A DNA stretch of 5,142 nucleotides from Bacteroidales bacterium UBA1256 (GTDB lineage: Bacteria; Bacteroidota; Bacteroidia; Bacteroidales; Paludibacteraceae). The notes beneath the pieces are model-generated. The model was not told the DNA's origin, ran no database searches, and saw only the letters and a program-made list of their open reading frames with translations. Location: the NCBI GenBank assembly GCA_002308195.1, contig DBVU01000008.1, positions 1 through 5,142 of the forward strand, given 5' to 3'. Position 1 is the first letter of the stretch. Every line of letters begins with the position of its first letter. This document shows, in pieces, positions 1 to 5,142 of the stretch. A program made the translations under genes and the position numbers.

Positions 1-392
1 AGTGCCTGCTCACCATTGTCAGGCTGTGAGATGTAGAGGTTGTCTACGTCTACGCCCAGGTTGGCTGCATAGAAACGGTCGAAAGCGTGCTCTGCATCAA
101 TAATGGCTGCAATACCGCCTTGTTTCTGCACTTCTGCCATTGCGTGAATAGCCAGAGTGGTTTTTCCGGAAGACTCAGGACCATAGATTTCTACAATTCG
201 GCCACGCGGATATCCGCCAACGCCGAGTGCGAGATTCAGTCCCAAACTACCGGTTGGGATAACGGCTACATTCTCGATGTTCTCGTCACCGAGTTTCATG
301 ATAGCACCCTTACCGAAATTCTTGTCGATTTTTGCCATTGCAGCCTGCAGCGCTTTCAGTTTCTCTGCAGACGGTTGTTTGTTGTCAGCCAT
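1..392 (-). CDS. recA: RecA recombinase, N-terminal 130 codons (runs off left edge)
   Basis: RecA is the cytoplasmic ATP-dependent strand-exchange protein. It coats single-stranded DNA, pairs it with homologous duplex and drives recombinational repair. The frame opens at an ATG (390-392) with [21 protein letters not shown] and stays open to the window edge, so the C-terminal part is missing only because the window ends. Visible landmarks are the N-terminal helix segment (residues 8-30, ending [11 protein letters not shown]), [22 protein letters not shown] (44-65), Walker [10 protein letters not shown] (71-79), and the catalytic glutamate in DAEHAF (Glu101, equivalent to E. coli Glu96), followed by [18 protein letters not shown]. 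The sequence resembles Bacteroidota RecA proteins, with a short N-terminal tail. It has its own promoter and is separated from nth by a terminator, so it is probably a separate transcription unit. Identity is essentially certain. Confidence 0.98.
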   Translation of the reverse strand, partial: MADNKQPSAEKLKALQAAMAKIDKNFGKGAIMKLGDENIENVAVIPTGSLGLNLALGVGGYPRGRIVEIYGPESSGKTTLAIHAMAEVQKQGGIAAIIDAEHAFDRFYAANLGVDVDNLYISQPDNGEQA

Positions 393-416
393 AATATTGT
401 GTTTTTTAGTTATTTC

Positions 417-435
417 AATTTTGCGGGGCAAAATT
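417..435. repeat. Perfect 8+3+8 inverted repeat over the recA core promoter
   Basis: The plus strand reads AATTTTGC (417-424), GGG (425-427), GCAAAATT (428-435), a perfect palindrome with a 3-nt spacer. It covers almost all of the predicted -7 element (429-436) and the expected transcription start. That placement suits a repressor operator, but the symmetry could also arise because TAATTTTG is followed by chance by its complement. It does not match any LexA box I know. The symmetry is directly visible; the operator role is inference. Confidence 0.4.
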
Positions 436-460
436 ACAAAAAAAAAAGCACATATGCAAA
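429..460 (-). promoter_or_regulatory. recA promoter, Bacteroidota sigma-ABfr type
   Basis: On the minus strand a -33 element TTTG (457-460) is followed by a 20-bp spacer (437-456) and a -7 element TAATTTTG (429-436). This matches the Bacteroidota primary-sigma consensus TTTG / about 19-21 bp / TAnnTTTG exactly. The -7 element runs into CCCCGC, a C-rich start region common in this phylum. The start of transcription would fall near 420-425, giving an A-rich leader of about 30 nt before the recA ATG and no Shine-Dalgarno sequence, as is normal for the phylum. The spacer holds a run of ten T:A pairs that also serves as the T-tract of the nth terminator. Confidence 0.75.
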
Positions 461-468
461 TATGTGCT
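438..468 (-). terminator. Rho-independent terminator after nth
   Basis: Read on the minus strand, the arm AGCACATA (468 down to 461), a 6-nt loop TTTGCA (460-455) and the arm TATGTGCT (454-447) form a perfect 8-bp stem. It leads straight into ten consecutive T residues (447-438, the first of them in the stem). The hairpin begins on the last base of the nth stop codon (TGA, 470-468). It ends the pth-nth transcription unit and insulates recA. The stem is A/T-rich and only moderately stable, but the uninterrupted T-tract is strong. Confidence 0.8.
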
Positions 469-1103
469 CACTTTTTATTAAAATATCTGCAATATGCGCT
501 TAGTCCGCATTGCTCGCATTTTGGTTTACGCGCTTGGCAGACGTATCTGCCGTGCAGCAATAACCAGTGATGCGCTTTGGGAATAACTTCTGCGGGAATG
601 TATTTCACTAGTTGGTCTTCCGTTTGCCTAGGATTCTTGCTATTGGTAGTCAATCCTAATCGTTCACTCACGCGGAAAATATGCGTGTCGACTGCCATTG
701 TCGGCTGATTCCAAATGACTGCGCAAACCACATTCGCGGTTTTTCTGCCGACACCGGACAGTGTCTGCAGATCCTCGATATTGTCAGGTATTTGTCCCGT
801 GAATGTCTCGACAACTCTTTGTGCCATTTGCACCAGATGTTCCGCTTTGCTGCGCGGATAGCTGACCGATTTGATGTATTCAAAAATTGCATCGCTGGTC
901 GCTTTGGCCATTTCCTCTACGGTAGGATAGGCAGCAAAAAGTGCAGGAGTCACCATATTGACTCGTTTGTCAGTGCATTGTGCCGACAGCATCACCGCAA
1001 CCAACAATTCGTAAGGATTGTTGTAGTTCAGTTCGCTCTCAGCCACAGGCATATTCTCTGCGAACCAAGCCAGAATATTTTCAAATCTCTGTTTTGCTGT
1101 CAT
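468..1103 (-). CDS. nth: Endonuclease III (DNA glycosylase/AP lyase)
   Basis: Nth is a base-excision-repair enzyme. It removes oxidised pyrimidines such as thymine glycol and nicks the resulting abasic site by beta-elimination. The protein is 211 aa, the same length as E. coli Nth. The helix-hairpin-helix motif LSGVGRKTANVV spans residues 115-126 and carries the catalytic Lys121 (E. coli Lys120). The catalytic Asp139 lies in VDTHIFRV (E. coli Asp138). A C-terminal [4Fe-4S] ligand set C-X6-C-X2-C-X5-C is intact at Cys189, 196, 199 and 205. The early motif LLVAVMLSAQCTDKRVN (33-49) is also typical. The ATG start overlaps the end of the DUF4924 gene by 23 nt, suggesting translational coupling. 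It is the last gene of the unit, with a terminator at its stop codon. All key residues are present. Confidence 0.97.
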   Translation of the reverse strand: MTAKQRFENILAWFAENMPVAESELNYNNPYELLVAVMLSAQCTDKRVNMVTPALFAAYPTVEEMAKATSDAIFEYIKSVSYPRSKAEHLVQMAQRVVETFTGQIPDNIEDLQTLSGVGRKTANVVCAVIWNQPTMAVDTHIFRVSERLGLTTNSKNPRQTEDQLVKYIPAEVIPKAHHWLLLHGRYVCQARKPKCEQCGLSAYCRYFNKK

Positions 1104-1539
1104 AGTAAACCTTGCTTAGGTATTGCAGTAATTGCGTTGCTTGGGCTTGCACAGATGCGGTTTCTGGGCTAATAGGTCGTTTTTGTAAGCGAAGAAGCAT
1201 AATTTGGTAGAGCAATATCAGGCATGCTTCTATATCGCTCATCGTCGGCCGATCGGTTTTAGCTTTCAGTAGATTCAAACTCGGTTGCAGGCGAATGATG
1301 GCTGCGCGGTAAGTGGCTTCTTCATTCTGCAGTTGATCATTTAGATCTTCCAGTTCGCCTAATGCATTCTGCGCTAACTGCAAATGTCCGCTTTCGGTTA
1401 TTCCCTCGCGGTGCATCATTTCATTCAGTTCCTGCAGTTCTTGTGTCGCTTCTGCTTGCTCCGGGAAAGCGCGCAGATAATCTTCCATCTGCCACAACCA
1501 GAGTATATATTCTGCTATATTTTCACGCTTCGTCTTCAT
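1081..1539 (-). CDS. DUF4924 family protein
   Basis: This small, mostly helical protein is probably soluble: no signal peptide or membrane segment is seen. Its function is unknown. I recognise DUF4924, a Bacteroidota family, from three blocks: IAEYILWLWQMED (residues 8-20), MMHREGITESGHLQ (41-54) and IEACLILLYQIMLLRLQKRP followed by ISPET (103-127). The frame opens upstream at a TTG (1548), but I chose the ATG at 1537-1539, giving 152 aa and starting MKTKRENIAEY, because family members as I recall them begin with a similar KKKENIAEY stretch. This start overlaps the end of the S4 gene by 17 nt, and the stop overlaps nth by 23 nt. From memory, relatives have a longer segment between the first two blocks, so this one may be a compact version. 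Co-transcription with an RNA-binding protein and a DNA repair enzyme gives only weak functional hints. Confidence 0.85.
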   Translation of the reverse strand: MKTKRENIAEYILWLWQMEDYLRAFPEQAEATQELQELNEMMHREGITESGHLQLAQNALGELEDLNDQLQNEEATYRAAIIRLQPSLNLLKAKTDRPTMSDIEACLILLYQIMLLRLQKRPISPETASVQAQATQLLQYLSKVYYDSKTEI

Positions 1540-1936
1540 CAAAATCAATCTCGTCTAAATAGTTGTCACTCATAAAGGTTTCTATATCGCGCCTGTCTTT
1601 CTTGGTAGGACGTCCTGTGCCACGATCGCGGCCGTTTTGTCCGGCCAAACGCGCTAATTCAAGCAATTCCAATTGCTCCGGAGCAGTGCAGTCGCGCAAA
1701 TATTCAGGCACTAGTTTCGCTCCCAAACGATTTTCGGTCAATTGTAGCACACGATAGGTATAGGTGATAGGTCCTTTACGCACATTGAATGTATCGCCCA
1801 CATGGAATGTGCGACTGGGTTTCAGTTGCACACCATTCATGGTGATTCTGCCGTTCTTGCAGGCATCGGCAGCTATCGAACGCGTCTTGTAAATACGCAT
1901 CGCCCATAGATATTTATCTACACGAACTTCACTCAT
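1523..1936 (-). CDS. hslR: RNA-binding S4-domain protein, Hsp15/HslR-like
   Basis: This 137-aa cytoplasmic RNA-binding protein carries an N-terminal S4 domain (about residues 3-60) with the typical core RVDKYLWAMRIYKTRSIAADACKNG and RITMNG. The basic motif GRPTKKDRRDI lies at 108-118, seen in Hsp15-type proteins. E. coli Hsp15 binds 50S subunits that still hold a peptidyl-tRNA after premature dissociation and helps recycle them; the same role here is inferred from family and context. The very acidic tail (residues 128-136, DEIDFDEDE) contrasts with the basic segment before it. The ATG start overlaps the stop of the upstream membrane transferase gene by 8 nt (ATGAGTGA), and the 3' end overlaps the DUF4924 gene. 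Lying in a unit with pth, which acts on peptidyl-tRNA, supports a ribosome-rescue job. The symbol is by similarity only. Confidence 0.85.
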   Translation of the reverse strand: MSEVRVDKYLWAMRIYKTRSIAADACKNGRITMNGVQLKPSRTFHVGDTFNVRKGPITYTYRVLQLTENRLGAKLVPEYLRDCTAPEQLELLELARLAGQNGRDRGTGRPTKKDRRDIETFMSDNYLDEIDFDEDEA

Positions 1937-3872
1937 ACGTCAATTGATTGTTTATCATTCGCGTGGTATATTGCTGTATATAGGCTTTCAGGTATTGAAC
2001 CATTTCCGTGGGTGCTTGTTCTGTTGGCAGAGGTTGTTGCAACAACGGATCTTCTACGTAATTGTACAGATTTGTCACCTTTTCGCCATCAAACTGCAGC
2101 AGGATGCTATCACTCATGATTTGGAAAACCGGATAGTTGTAGCACACGGCGTAGTTATGTTCTTTGTGCTGAGTCATGGCATCTTCTCCAAAAGCAAAGA
2201 ACCTTTTTGTATAACCAACGCAACCTAGTACGGACGGCATAATATCCGTTTGGCTGACAACATCCGTGCGCTGCGAAGCAGGCAAGCACGCAGGGCAATA
2301 AAATGCAATGGGTACGCGATACAAACCCAACGCATTCGTATATTCCGGTCGTGCAAGTTGGTTGGTGTGATCAGCCGTGATGACAAACAAGGTGTGGTCA
2401 AACCATGATTGTGTTTGCGCATATGCAAAGAATTGTCGCAAAGCATGGTCGCTGTAACCAATGCAACGATGGATTGGCAGCGAACCTACAGGAAATGTGT
2501 CACTATAGCAATCTGGTACGCGGAAAGGATGATGGCTGGAAGCGGTAAATACGGCAGTCATAAATGGTTCTTGCATCGTACTCATTTGCTGAGCATAGAA
2601 TTGCAAGAACGGTTCATCCCAGATAGCCCAAGTGCCATCGTAATCGCGATGCGCATCTGGATATTCGTCCATTCCCACATAGTGTTGGAAGCCCGCACTG
2701 CGCGCATACGCTTGAAATCCCATTGAGCCGTTAGGCGCACCGTGAAAAAACGCAGTAGTATAACCTTCCTTACCTAAGCAGTCTGCTATAGAAGAAACCG
2801 CATTTGTCGAATATGGAGTTACTACATACGGCGTTATCAGCATTGGGATAGAAGACAGCACCGATGGCATCGCATCTATTGACTTACGTCCGGACGCATA
2901 GGATTTTTGCCAGGTTACACTTTGTGCCAATAGGCTATCCAAGAAAGGAGTATAACCTTCGTAGTCTGCCGATTGATTGTAGAAACCTATATATTCCGAG
3001 GAAAAAGATTCCAAAATCAGTACTACAACATTGAGTTGGCCGTAACCATCTGGCATCAAGTCTGGCTCTTTCCCTTCATGCTCAGGCGACATAATATTGG
3101 CTAATTCTTCCTCTGCAAAATAATGCGGGTTCGTATAAGTTGTACCTTCGGTCGAACGCATCAGTGCGAAAGGTGTATTCAGTACCAATAGCGTTTCTTG
3201 CGGACGATCGGTGTATTGTAGGGCATTGCTAAGTGTGATGGGACGTGTGTATTTGCCGAAACCGCCACGAATACCTATTACCACCATGTAAATAGTTGCT
3301 ACGCACAATACGGATTCTGCGGTGTAGAATAGCCATGCGGGCAATCGTCTGCCGGTTTCCTGCTGAGGCTTCGATACTCGAAAACCAACCACCAATATCA
3401 GCATAACGACCAACGCAAAAAGCGTTACGTACCAATATTGTACTGCGCCTTGACAGAAAATGGAAAATAGGTTCCCATCATTTTGAAATTCGTCGAAGAA
3501 GGTGATGGTGGTTCGTCTGTCGGTAAACCGCATATACACCATATCAATGCAGTTAACAGCAATTCCCAGAAGATTCGGTACCAGGAAAATCCATTTCGCT
3601 GCTGTTTGATACTTCTTGTTCTGTCTCCAACTGAGCGGAAACGGCAGTATCATCATCAGCAGATAGACTGAACTGAGGTACAGAATGGCGGTCAGGTCAA
3701 AGCGAACTCCGCCCAAGAGCATTTCTCTCAGATGCGCTCCGCTGACATCGGGAAACAAATCCTGACTAACCAAATAGAAAAACACACGCATGAGCGTGTA
3801 GAGAGCCATAATCAGCAGGATGTTGACTGCTGCACAGATCCAAGGATGCGATATCAGCCGTTTCAACTGCAT
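1929..3872 (-). CDS. LTA synthase family membrane sulfatase-fold transferase
   Basis: This 647-aa polytopic membrane enzyme belongs to the LtaS/MdoB group (alkaline phosphatase superfamily, sulfatase domain). Family members move phosphoglycerol or similar head groups from phospholipid onto a glycan or polymer outside the cytoplasmic membrane. About five hydrophobic segments occupy residues 11-35, 57-79, 93-112, 146-165 and 180-202, with the soluble catalytic domain from about 278 onward. Metal/catalytic candidates by eye alignment to S. aureus LtaS are Glu288 (LILESFSSEY), Ser331 (ASGRKSIDAMPSVLSSIP) at the Thr300 nucleophile position, His447 (TASSHHPF) and Asp501-His502 (VITADHTNQ). I see no clear equivalent of LtaS Arg356. 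The frame is open to 4007, but the ATG at 3870-3872 is preferred: it starts MQLKRLISHPW just before the first membrane segment and lies 2 nt after the pth stop, while the extension only reads pth out of frame. Bacteroidota lack classical lipoteichoic acid, so the substrate is unknown. Confidence 0.88.
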   Translation of the reverse strand: MQLKRLISHPWICAAVNILLIMALYTLMRVFFYLVSQDLFPDVSGAHLREMLLGGVRFDLTAILYLSSVYLLMMILPFPLSWRQNKKYQTAAKWIFLVPNLLGIAVNCIDMVYMRFTDRRTTITFFDEFQNDGNLFSIFCQGAVQYWYVTLFALVVMLILVVGFRVSKPQQETGRRLPAWLFYTAESVLCVATIYMVVIGIRGGFGKYTRPITLSNALQYTDRPQETLLVLNTPFALMRSTEGTTYTNPHYFAEEELANIMSPEHEGKEPDLMPDGYGQLNVVVLILESFSSEYIGFYNQSADYEGYTPFLDSLLAQSVTWQKSYASGRKSIDAMPSVLSSIPMLITPYVVTPYSTNAVSSIADCLGKEGYTTAFFHGAPNGSMGFQAYARSAGFQHYVGMDEYPDAHRDYDGTWAIWDEPFLQFYAQQMSTMQEPFMTAVFTASSHHPFRVPDCYSDTFPVGSLPIHRCIGYSDHALRQFFAYAQTQSWFDHTLFVITADHTNQLARPEYTNALGLYRVPIAFYCPACLPASQRTDVVSQTDIMPSVLGCVGYTKRFFAFGEDAMTQHKEHNYAVCYNYPVFQIMSDSILLQFDGEKVTNLYNYVEDPLLQQPLPTEQAPTEMVQYLKAYIQQYTTRMINNQLTYE

Positions 3873-3874
3873 CG

Positions 3875-4453
3875 TTATTCTTCGCCCGATTGTTTTCGGT
3901 TGTATTGATTCATGGTCCGGTCTATGCCCTGCAGACAGAAACTCGGAATAATCTCGGTTACTATCTTCAGTCGCTCGGGTAGGGCAGTCTCTTCCTCCGG
4001 AGTCCAATTGCCTAGCACAAAATTGATTTGTGCACCGCGTGTATACTCATTGCCAATGCCAAATCGAACGCGAGCATAATTCTCTGTACAGAGTACAGAC
4101 TGAATATTGCCTAATCCGTTATGCCCGCCATTGCTTCCCTGCTTGCGAATGCGAATAGTACCGAACGGCAGATTGAGATCATCCACCAGAACCAGCATAT
4201 TCTCTACCGGAATTTTCTCTTGTTGCAACCAGTAGCGTACGGCATTGCCGCTCAGATTCATGTATGTGCTCGGCTTCAGCAGAACGAGTTCCGCATTCTT
4301 AACACGGCACTTGGCCACAAAACCATAGCGCTTGTCTTGCCACTCGGCCTTGACCGAATCAGCAAACGCATCGATCATGCGGAAACCGATGTTGTGACGT
4401 GTACCTGCGTACTCATCACCTATATTGCCTAAACCTACAATCAGGTATTTCAT
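3875..4453 (-). CDS. pth: Peptidyl-tRNA hydrolase (Pth1)
   Basis: Pth cleaves the ester bond of peptidyl-tRNAs that drop off ribosomes, recycling tRNA; it is normally essential in bacteria. The protein is 192 aa, usual for the family. The N-terminus [21 protein letters not shown] contains Asn10 and the catalytic His20. PSTYMNLSG gives Asn66 (E. coli Asn68), VDDLNLPFG gives Asp91 (E. coli Asp93) and [12 protein letters not shown] gives Asn112 (E. coli Asn114). All key active-site residues are therefore present. The start ATG is only 8 nt downstream of the T-tract of a strong terminator hairpin, leaving no room for a separate promoter between them. The stop TAA lies 2 nt before the start of the LTA-synthase-type gene. 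Expression must come from readthrough of rplY transcription or from a promoter inside rplY. Confidence 0.97.
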   Translation of the reverse strand: MKYLIVGLGNIGDEYAGTRHNIGFRMIDAFADSVKAEWQDKRYGFVAKCRVKNAELVLLKPSTYMNLSGNAVRYWLQQEKIPVENMLVLVDDLNLPFGTIRIRKQGSNGGHNGLGNIQSVLCTENYARVRFGIGNEYTRGAQINFVLGNWTPEEETALPERLKIVTEIIPSFCLQGIDRTMNQYNRKQSGEE

Positions 4454-4461
4454 ATTCTAAC

Positions 4462-4492
4462 AAAAAAGACCGCAGCAGCGCCGCGGTCTTTT
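4462..4492 (-). terminator. Intrinsic terminator or attenuator between rplY and pth
   Basis: On the minus strand GACCGC (4488-4483) pairs with GCGGTC (4473-4468) across a 9-nt loop, and the stem is extended by four A-T pairs on the outside. The hairpin is followed by six T residues (4467-4462). The G/C-rich 6-bp core, A/T flanks and T-tract are a textbook intrinsic terminator. It lies 5 nt after the rplY stop and ends 8 nt before the pth ATG. The flanking T4 (4489-4492) on the plus strand gives it a bidirectional look, but no plus-strand gene ends here. It probably sets a high rplY to low pth expression ratio. Confidence 0.85.
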
Positions 4493-4497
4493 AGTCA

Positions 4498-5055
4498 TTA
4501 AGCTTGTTTGCTCTGACGGGTTGCCTTTACTTCCGCTACACAAGCATCAGCAGGGTTAACCATCTTCAGACCTTCAACCTTAACGTCCTCAACGGCGATT
4601 TTCTTGCCAAGACCCAATTCGGTTACATCAATATTGATGCGATCTGGGAAGGCAGTGTAGATACCTTGTACACGCAGTTTGCGCATTTGTTGAACCAGTT
4701 TACCACCGGCTTTTACACCTTCTGCGAGACCATTCAGTTGGATAGGAATCTCAACAACAACCGGTTTCTTCTCGTCAACGGCGAGGAAATCGATATGTAA
4801 TGGCTTGCCATCAATTGGGTGGAACTGCAACTCCTTAACGATAGCTTTGGTCTGCAATTTGCCAATAGTCAGATCAACGATCAGTGTGTCAGGAGTGTAA
4901 ATCAGTTTACGAACATCAGCTGCAGCAACTGTGAAAGTTGCGCTCTGACCGCAACCATAGAGGTTGCAAGGAATCAACTCTTCTGCGCGGAAAGCCTTAG
5001 CAGCTTTCTTGCCATACTCGCTACGCGGAGTACCTACTAATGCAAATTCTTTCAT
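4498..5055 (-). CDS. rplY: 50S ribosomal protein bL25 (long Ctc/TL5 type)
   Basis: bL25 binds 5S rRNA in the large ribosomal subunit; the long two-domain form is also called general stress protein Ctc or TL5. At 185 aa this is the long form. The N-terminal 5S-binding domain covers about residues 4-91, with RSEYGKKAAKAFRAEELIPCN (11-31) and the family motif KELQFHPIDGKPLHIDFL (74-91). The C-terminal beta domain covers about 97-178, with GVKAGGKLVQQMRKLRV (113-129) and FPDRINIDVTELGLGKKIAV (136-155). The ATG at 5053-5055 is preceded by an A-rich tract and no Shine-Dalgarno sequence, which suits Bacteroidota initiation. A terminator follows the stop TAA. Finding rplY directly before pth is common in bacteria, consistent with a shared translation theme. 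Confidence 0.97.
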   Translation of the reverse strand: MKEFALVGTPRSEYGKKAAKAFRAEELIPCNLYGCGQSATFTVAAADVRKLIYTPDTLIVDLTIGKLQTKAIVKELQFHPIDGKPLHIDFLAVDEKKPVVVEIPIQLNGLAEGVKAGGKLVQQMRKLRVQGIYTAFPDRINIDVTELGLGKKIAVEDVKVEGLKMVNPADACVAEVKATRQSKQA

Positions 5056-5122
5056 TTTTTAATTGTTTTTTGTGTTACTTAATACCGTGTATTCCATCAC
5101 ACGTGCCTTTTTTCATAATTCA
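5056..5122 (-). promoter_or_regulatory. rplY leader, AT-rich, no clear promoter
   Basis: This is the stretch directly upstream of rplY. The last 22 nt before the ATG are A-rich, typical of well-translated Bacteroidota genes. I see no TAnnTTTG -7 element here, so the promoter probably lies beyond the right edge and this is 5' untranslated RNA. It holds a weak 5-bp inverted repeat (5086-5090 with 5099-5103, 8-nt loop), a CACGTG palindrome (5100-5105) and a 13-codon open frame (5116 down to 5075, MKKGTCDGIHGIK). None of these is convincing alone. Confidence 0.35.
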
Positions 5123-5142
5123 CCCCTCCTTTTAGGGAGGGG
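5123..5142. repeat. C/G-rich inverted repeat at right edge
   Basis: CCCCTCC (5123-5129) and GGAGGGG (5136-5142) form a perfect 7-bp inverted repeat around TTTTAG. The composition is far more G/C-skewed than the surrounding AT-rich leader. It may continue past the edge. No T-tract follows on the minus strand within the window, so it does not look like a terminator for an upstream minus-strand gene. It resembles the short CCCCTCC...GGAGGGG palindromes scattered between genes in some Bacteroidota genomes, but one copy cannot prove a dispersed repeat. Confidence 0.5.

Noticed and set aside
447..468. AGCACATA/TATGTGCT palindrome as a LexA-type operator for recA
   Set aside because: The T10 run directly after it on the minus strand and its position at the nth stop codon make a terminator the simpler explanation. 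It also does not match a LexA box I know.
87..570. Two plus-strand open frames across the recA start and intergenic gap
   Set aside because: They run antisense to recA and through the terminator/promoter region. Their products look like random translation, with runs such as CHCVNSQSG and FLVISILRG.
681..1172. Plus-strand open frame of 163 codons
   Set aside because: It lies wholly opposite nth and the end of the DUF4924 gene, is rich in Cys/His/Arg without domain logic, and has no promoter. It is an antisense shadow.
1540..1548. TTG start adding MIL to the DUF4924 protein
   Set aside because: An ATG three codons later gives the family-like N-terminus MKTKRENIAEY and is the better start codon.
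1944..2726. Plus-strand frames of 94 and 105 codons opposite the transferase gene
   Set aside because: The minus-strand gene carries all the family motifs; these are shadows with no recognisable domains.
3873..4007. 45-residue N-terminal extension of the transferase reading frame ([16 protein letters not shown]...)
   Set aside because: It reads out of frame through the 3' end of pth, has no membrane or signal character and starts with a non-ATG codon. The ATG at 3872 fits the gene spacing and the first membrane helix.
4121..4432. Plus-strand frame of 103 codons opposite pth
   Set aside because: pth on the other strand is complete with all catalytic residues, so this is a shadow.
5086..5105. 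Inverted repeat CGTGT/ACACG and CACGTG as a regulator site
   Set aside because: Five base pairs with an 8-nt loop and a single 6-bp palindrome are within chance expectation.

Overview
The window looks like chromosomal DNA from a member of the Bacteroidales (phylum Bacteroidota), probably an uncultured or less-studied gut-type lineage. Three things suggest this. The RecA N-terminus has Bacteroidota-like signatures ([41 protein letters not shown]). A DUF4924 protein is present, a family I know only from Bacteroidota. The promoter in front of recA fits the Bacteroidota sigma-ABfr pattern (TTTG, 20 bp, TAnnTTTG). The species cannot be named from this stretch.

Every gene I can support lies on the minus strand, so transcription runs from right to left. 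In that order they are: a short leader with a C/G-rich inverted repeat at the right edge; rplY (ribosomal protein bL25/Ctc); a strong intrinsic terminator or attenuator squeezed between rplY and pth; pth (peptidyl-tRNA hydrolase); an LTA-synthase-type membrane sulfatase-fold transferase; an Hsp15-like S4 RNA-binding protein; a DUF4924 protein; nth (endonuclease III); a second intrinsic terminator; and the first 130 codons of recA, which runs off the left edge. No RNA genes, mobile elements, CRISPR arrays or plus-strand genes were found. The longer plus-strand open frames are shadows of the minus-strand genes.

pth through nth form one very tight unit: a 2-nt gap, then overlaps of 8, 17 and 23 nt. 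This implies one transcript and probable translational coupling. The contents mix ribosome rescue and quality control (Pth frees stalled peptidyl-tRNA; Hsp15-type proteins act on 50S subunits carrying nascent chains), DNA repair (Nth, followed by recA) and one envelope enzyme of unknown substrate.

The most notable points are regulatory and contextual. A terminator hairpin ends 8 nt before the pth start codon. The 76-bp nth-recA gap packs a terminator, a promoter whose -33 element lies in the terminator loop, and a perfect 8+3+8 palindrome over the -7 element. A polyanion or phosphoglycerol-type transferase with a serine at the nucleophile position sits inside a translation/repair operon. I do not see a clearly new defence or mobile system. 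The window is mostly housekeeping, with some interesting regulatory architecture.
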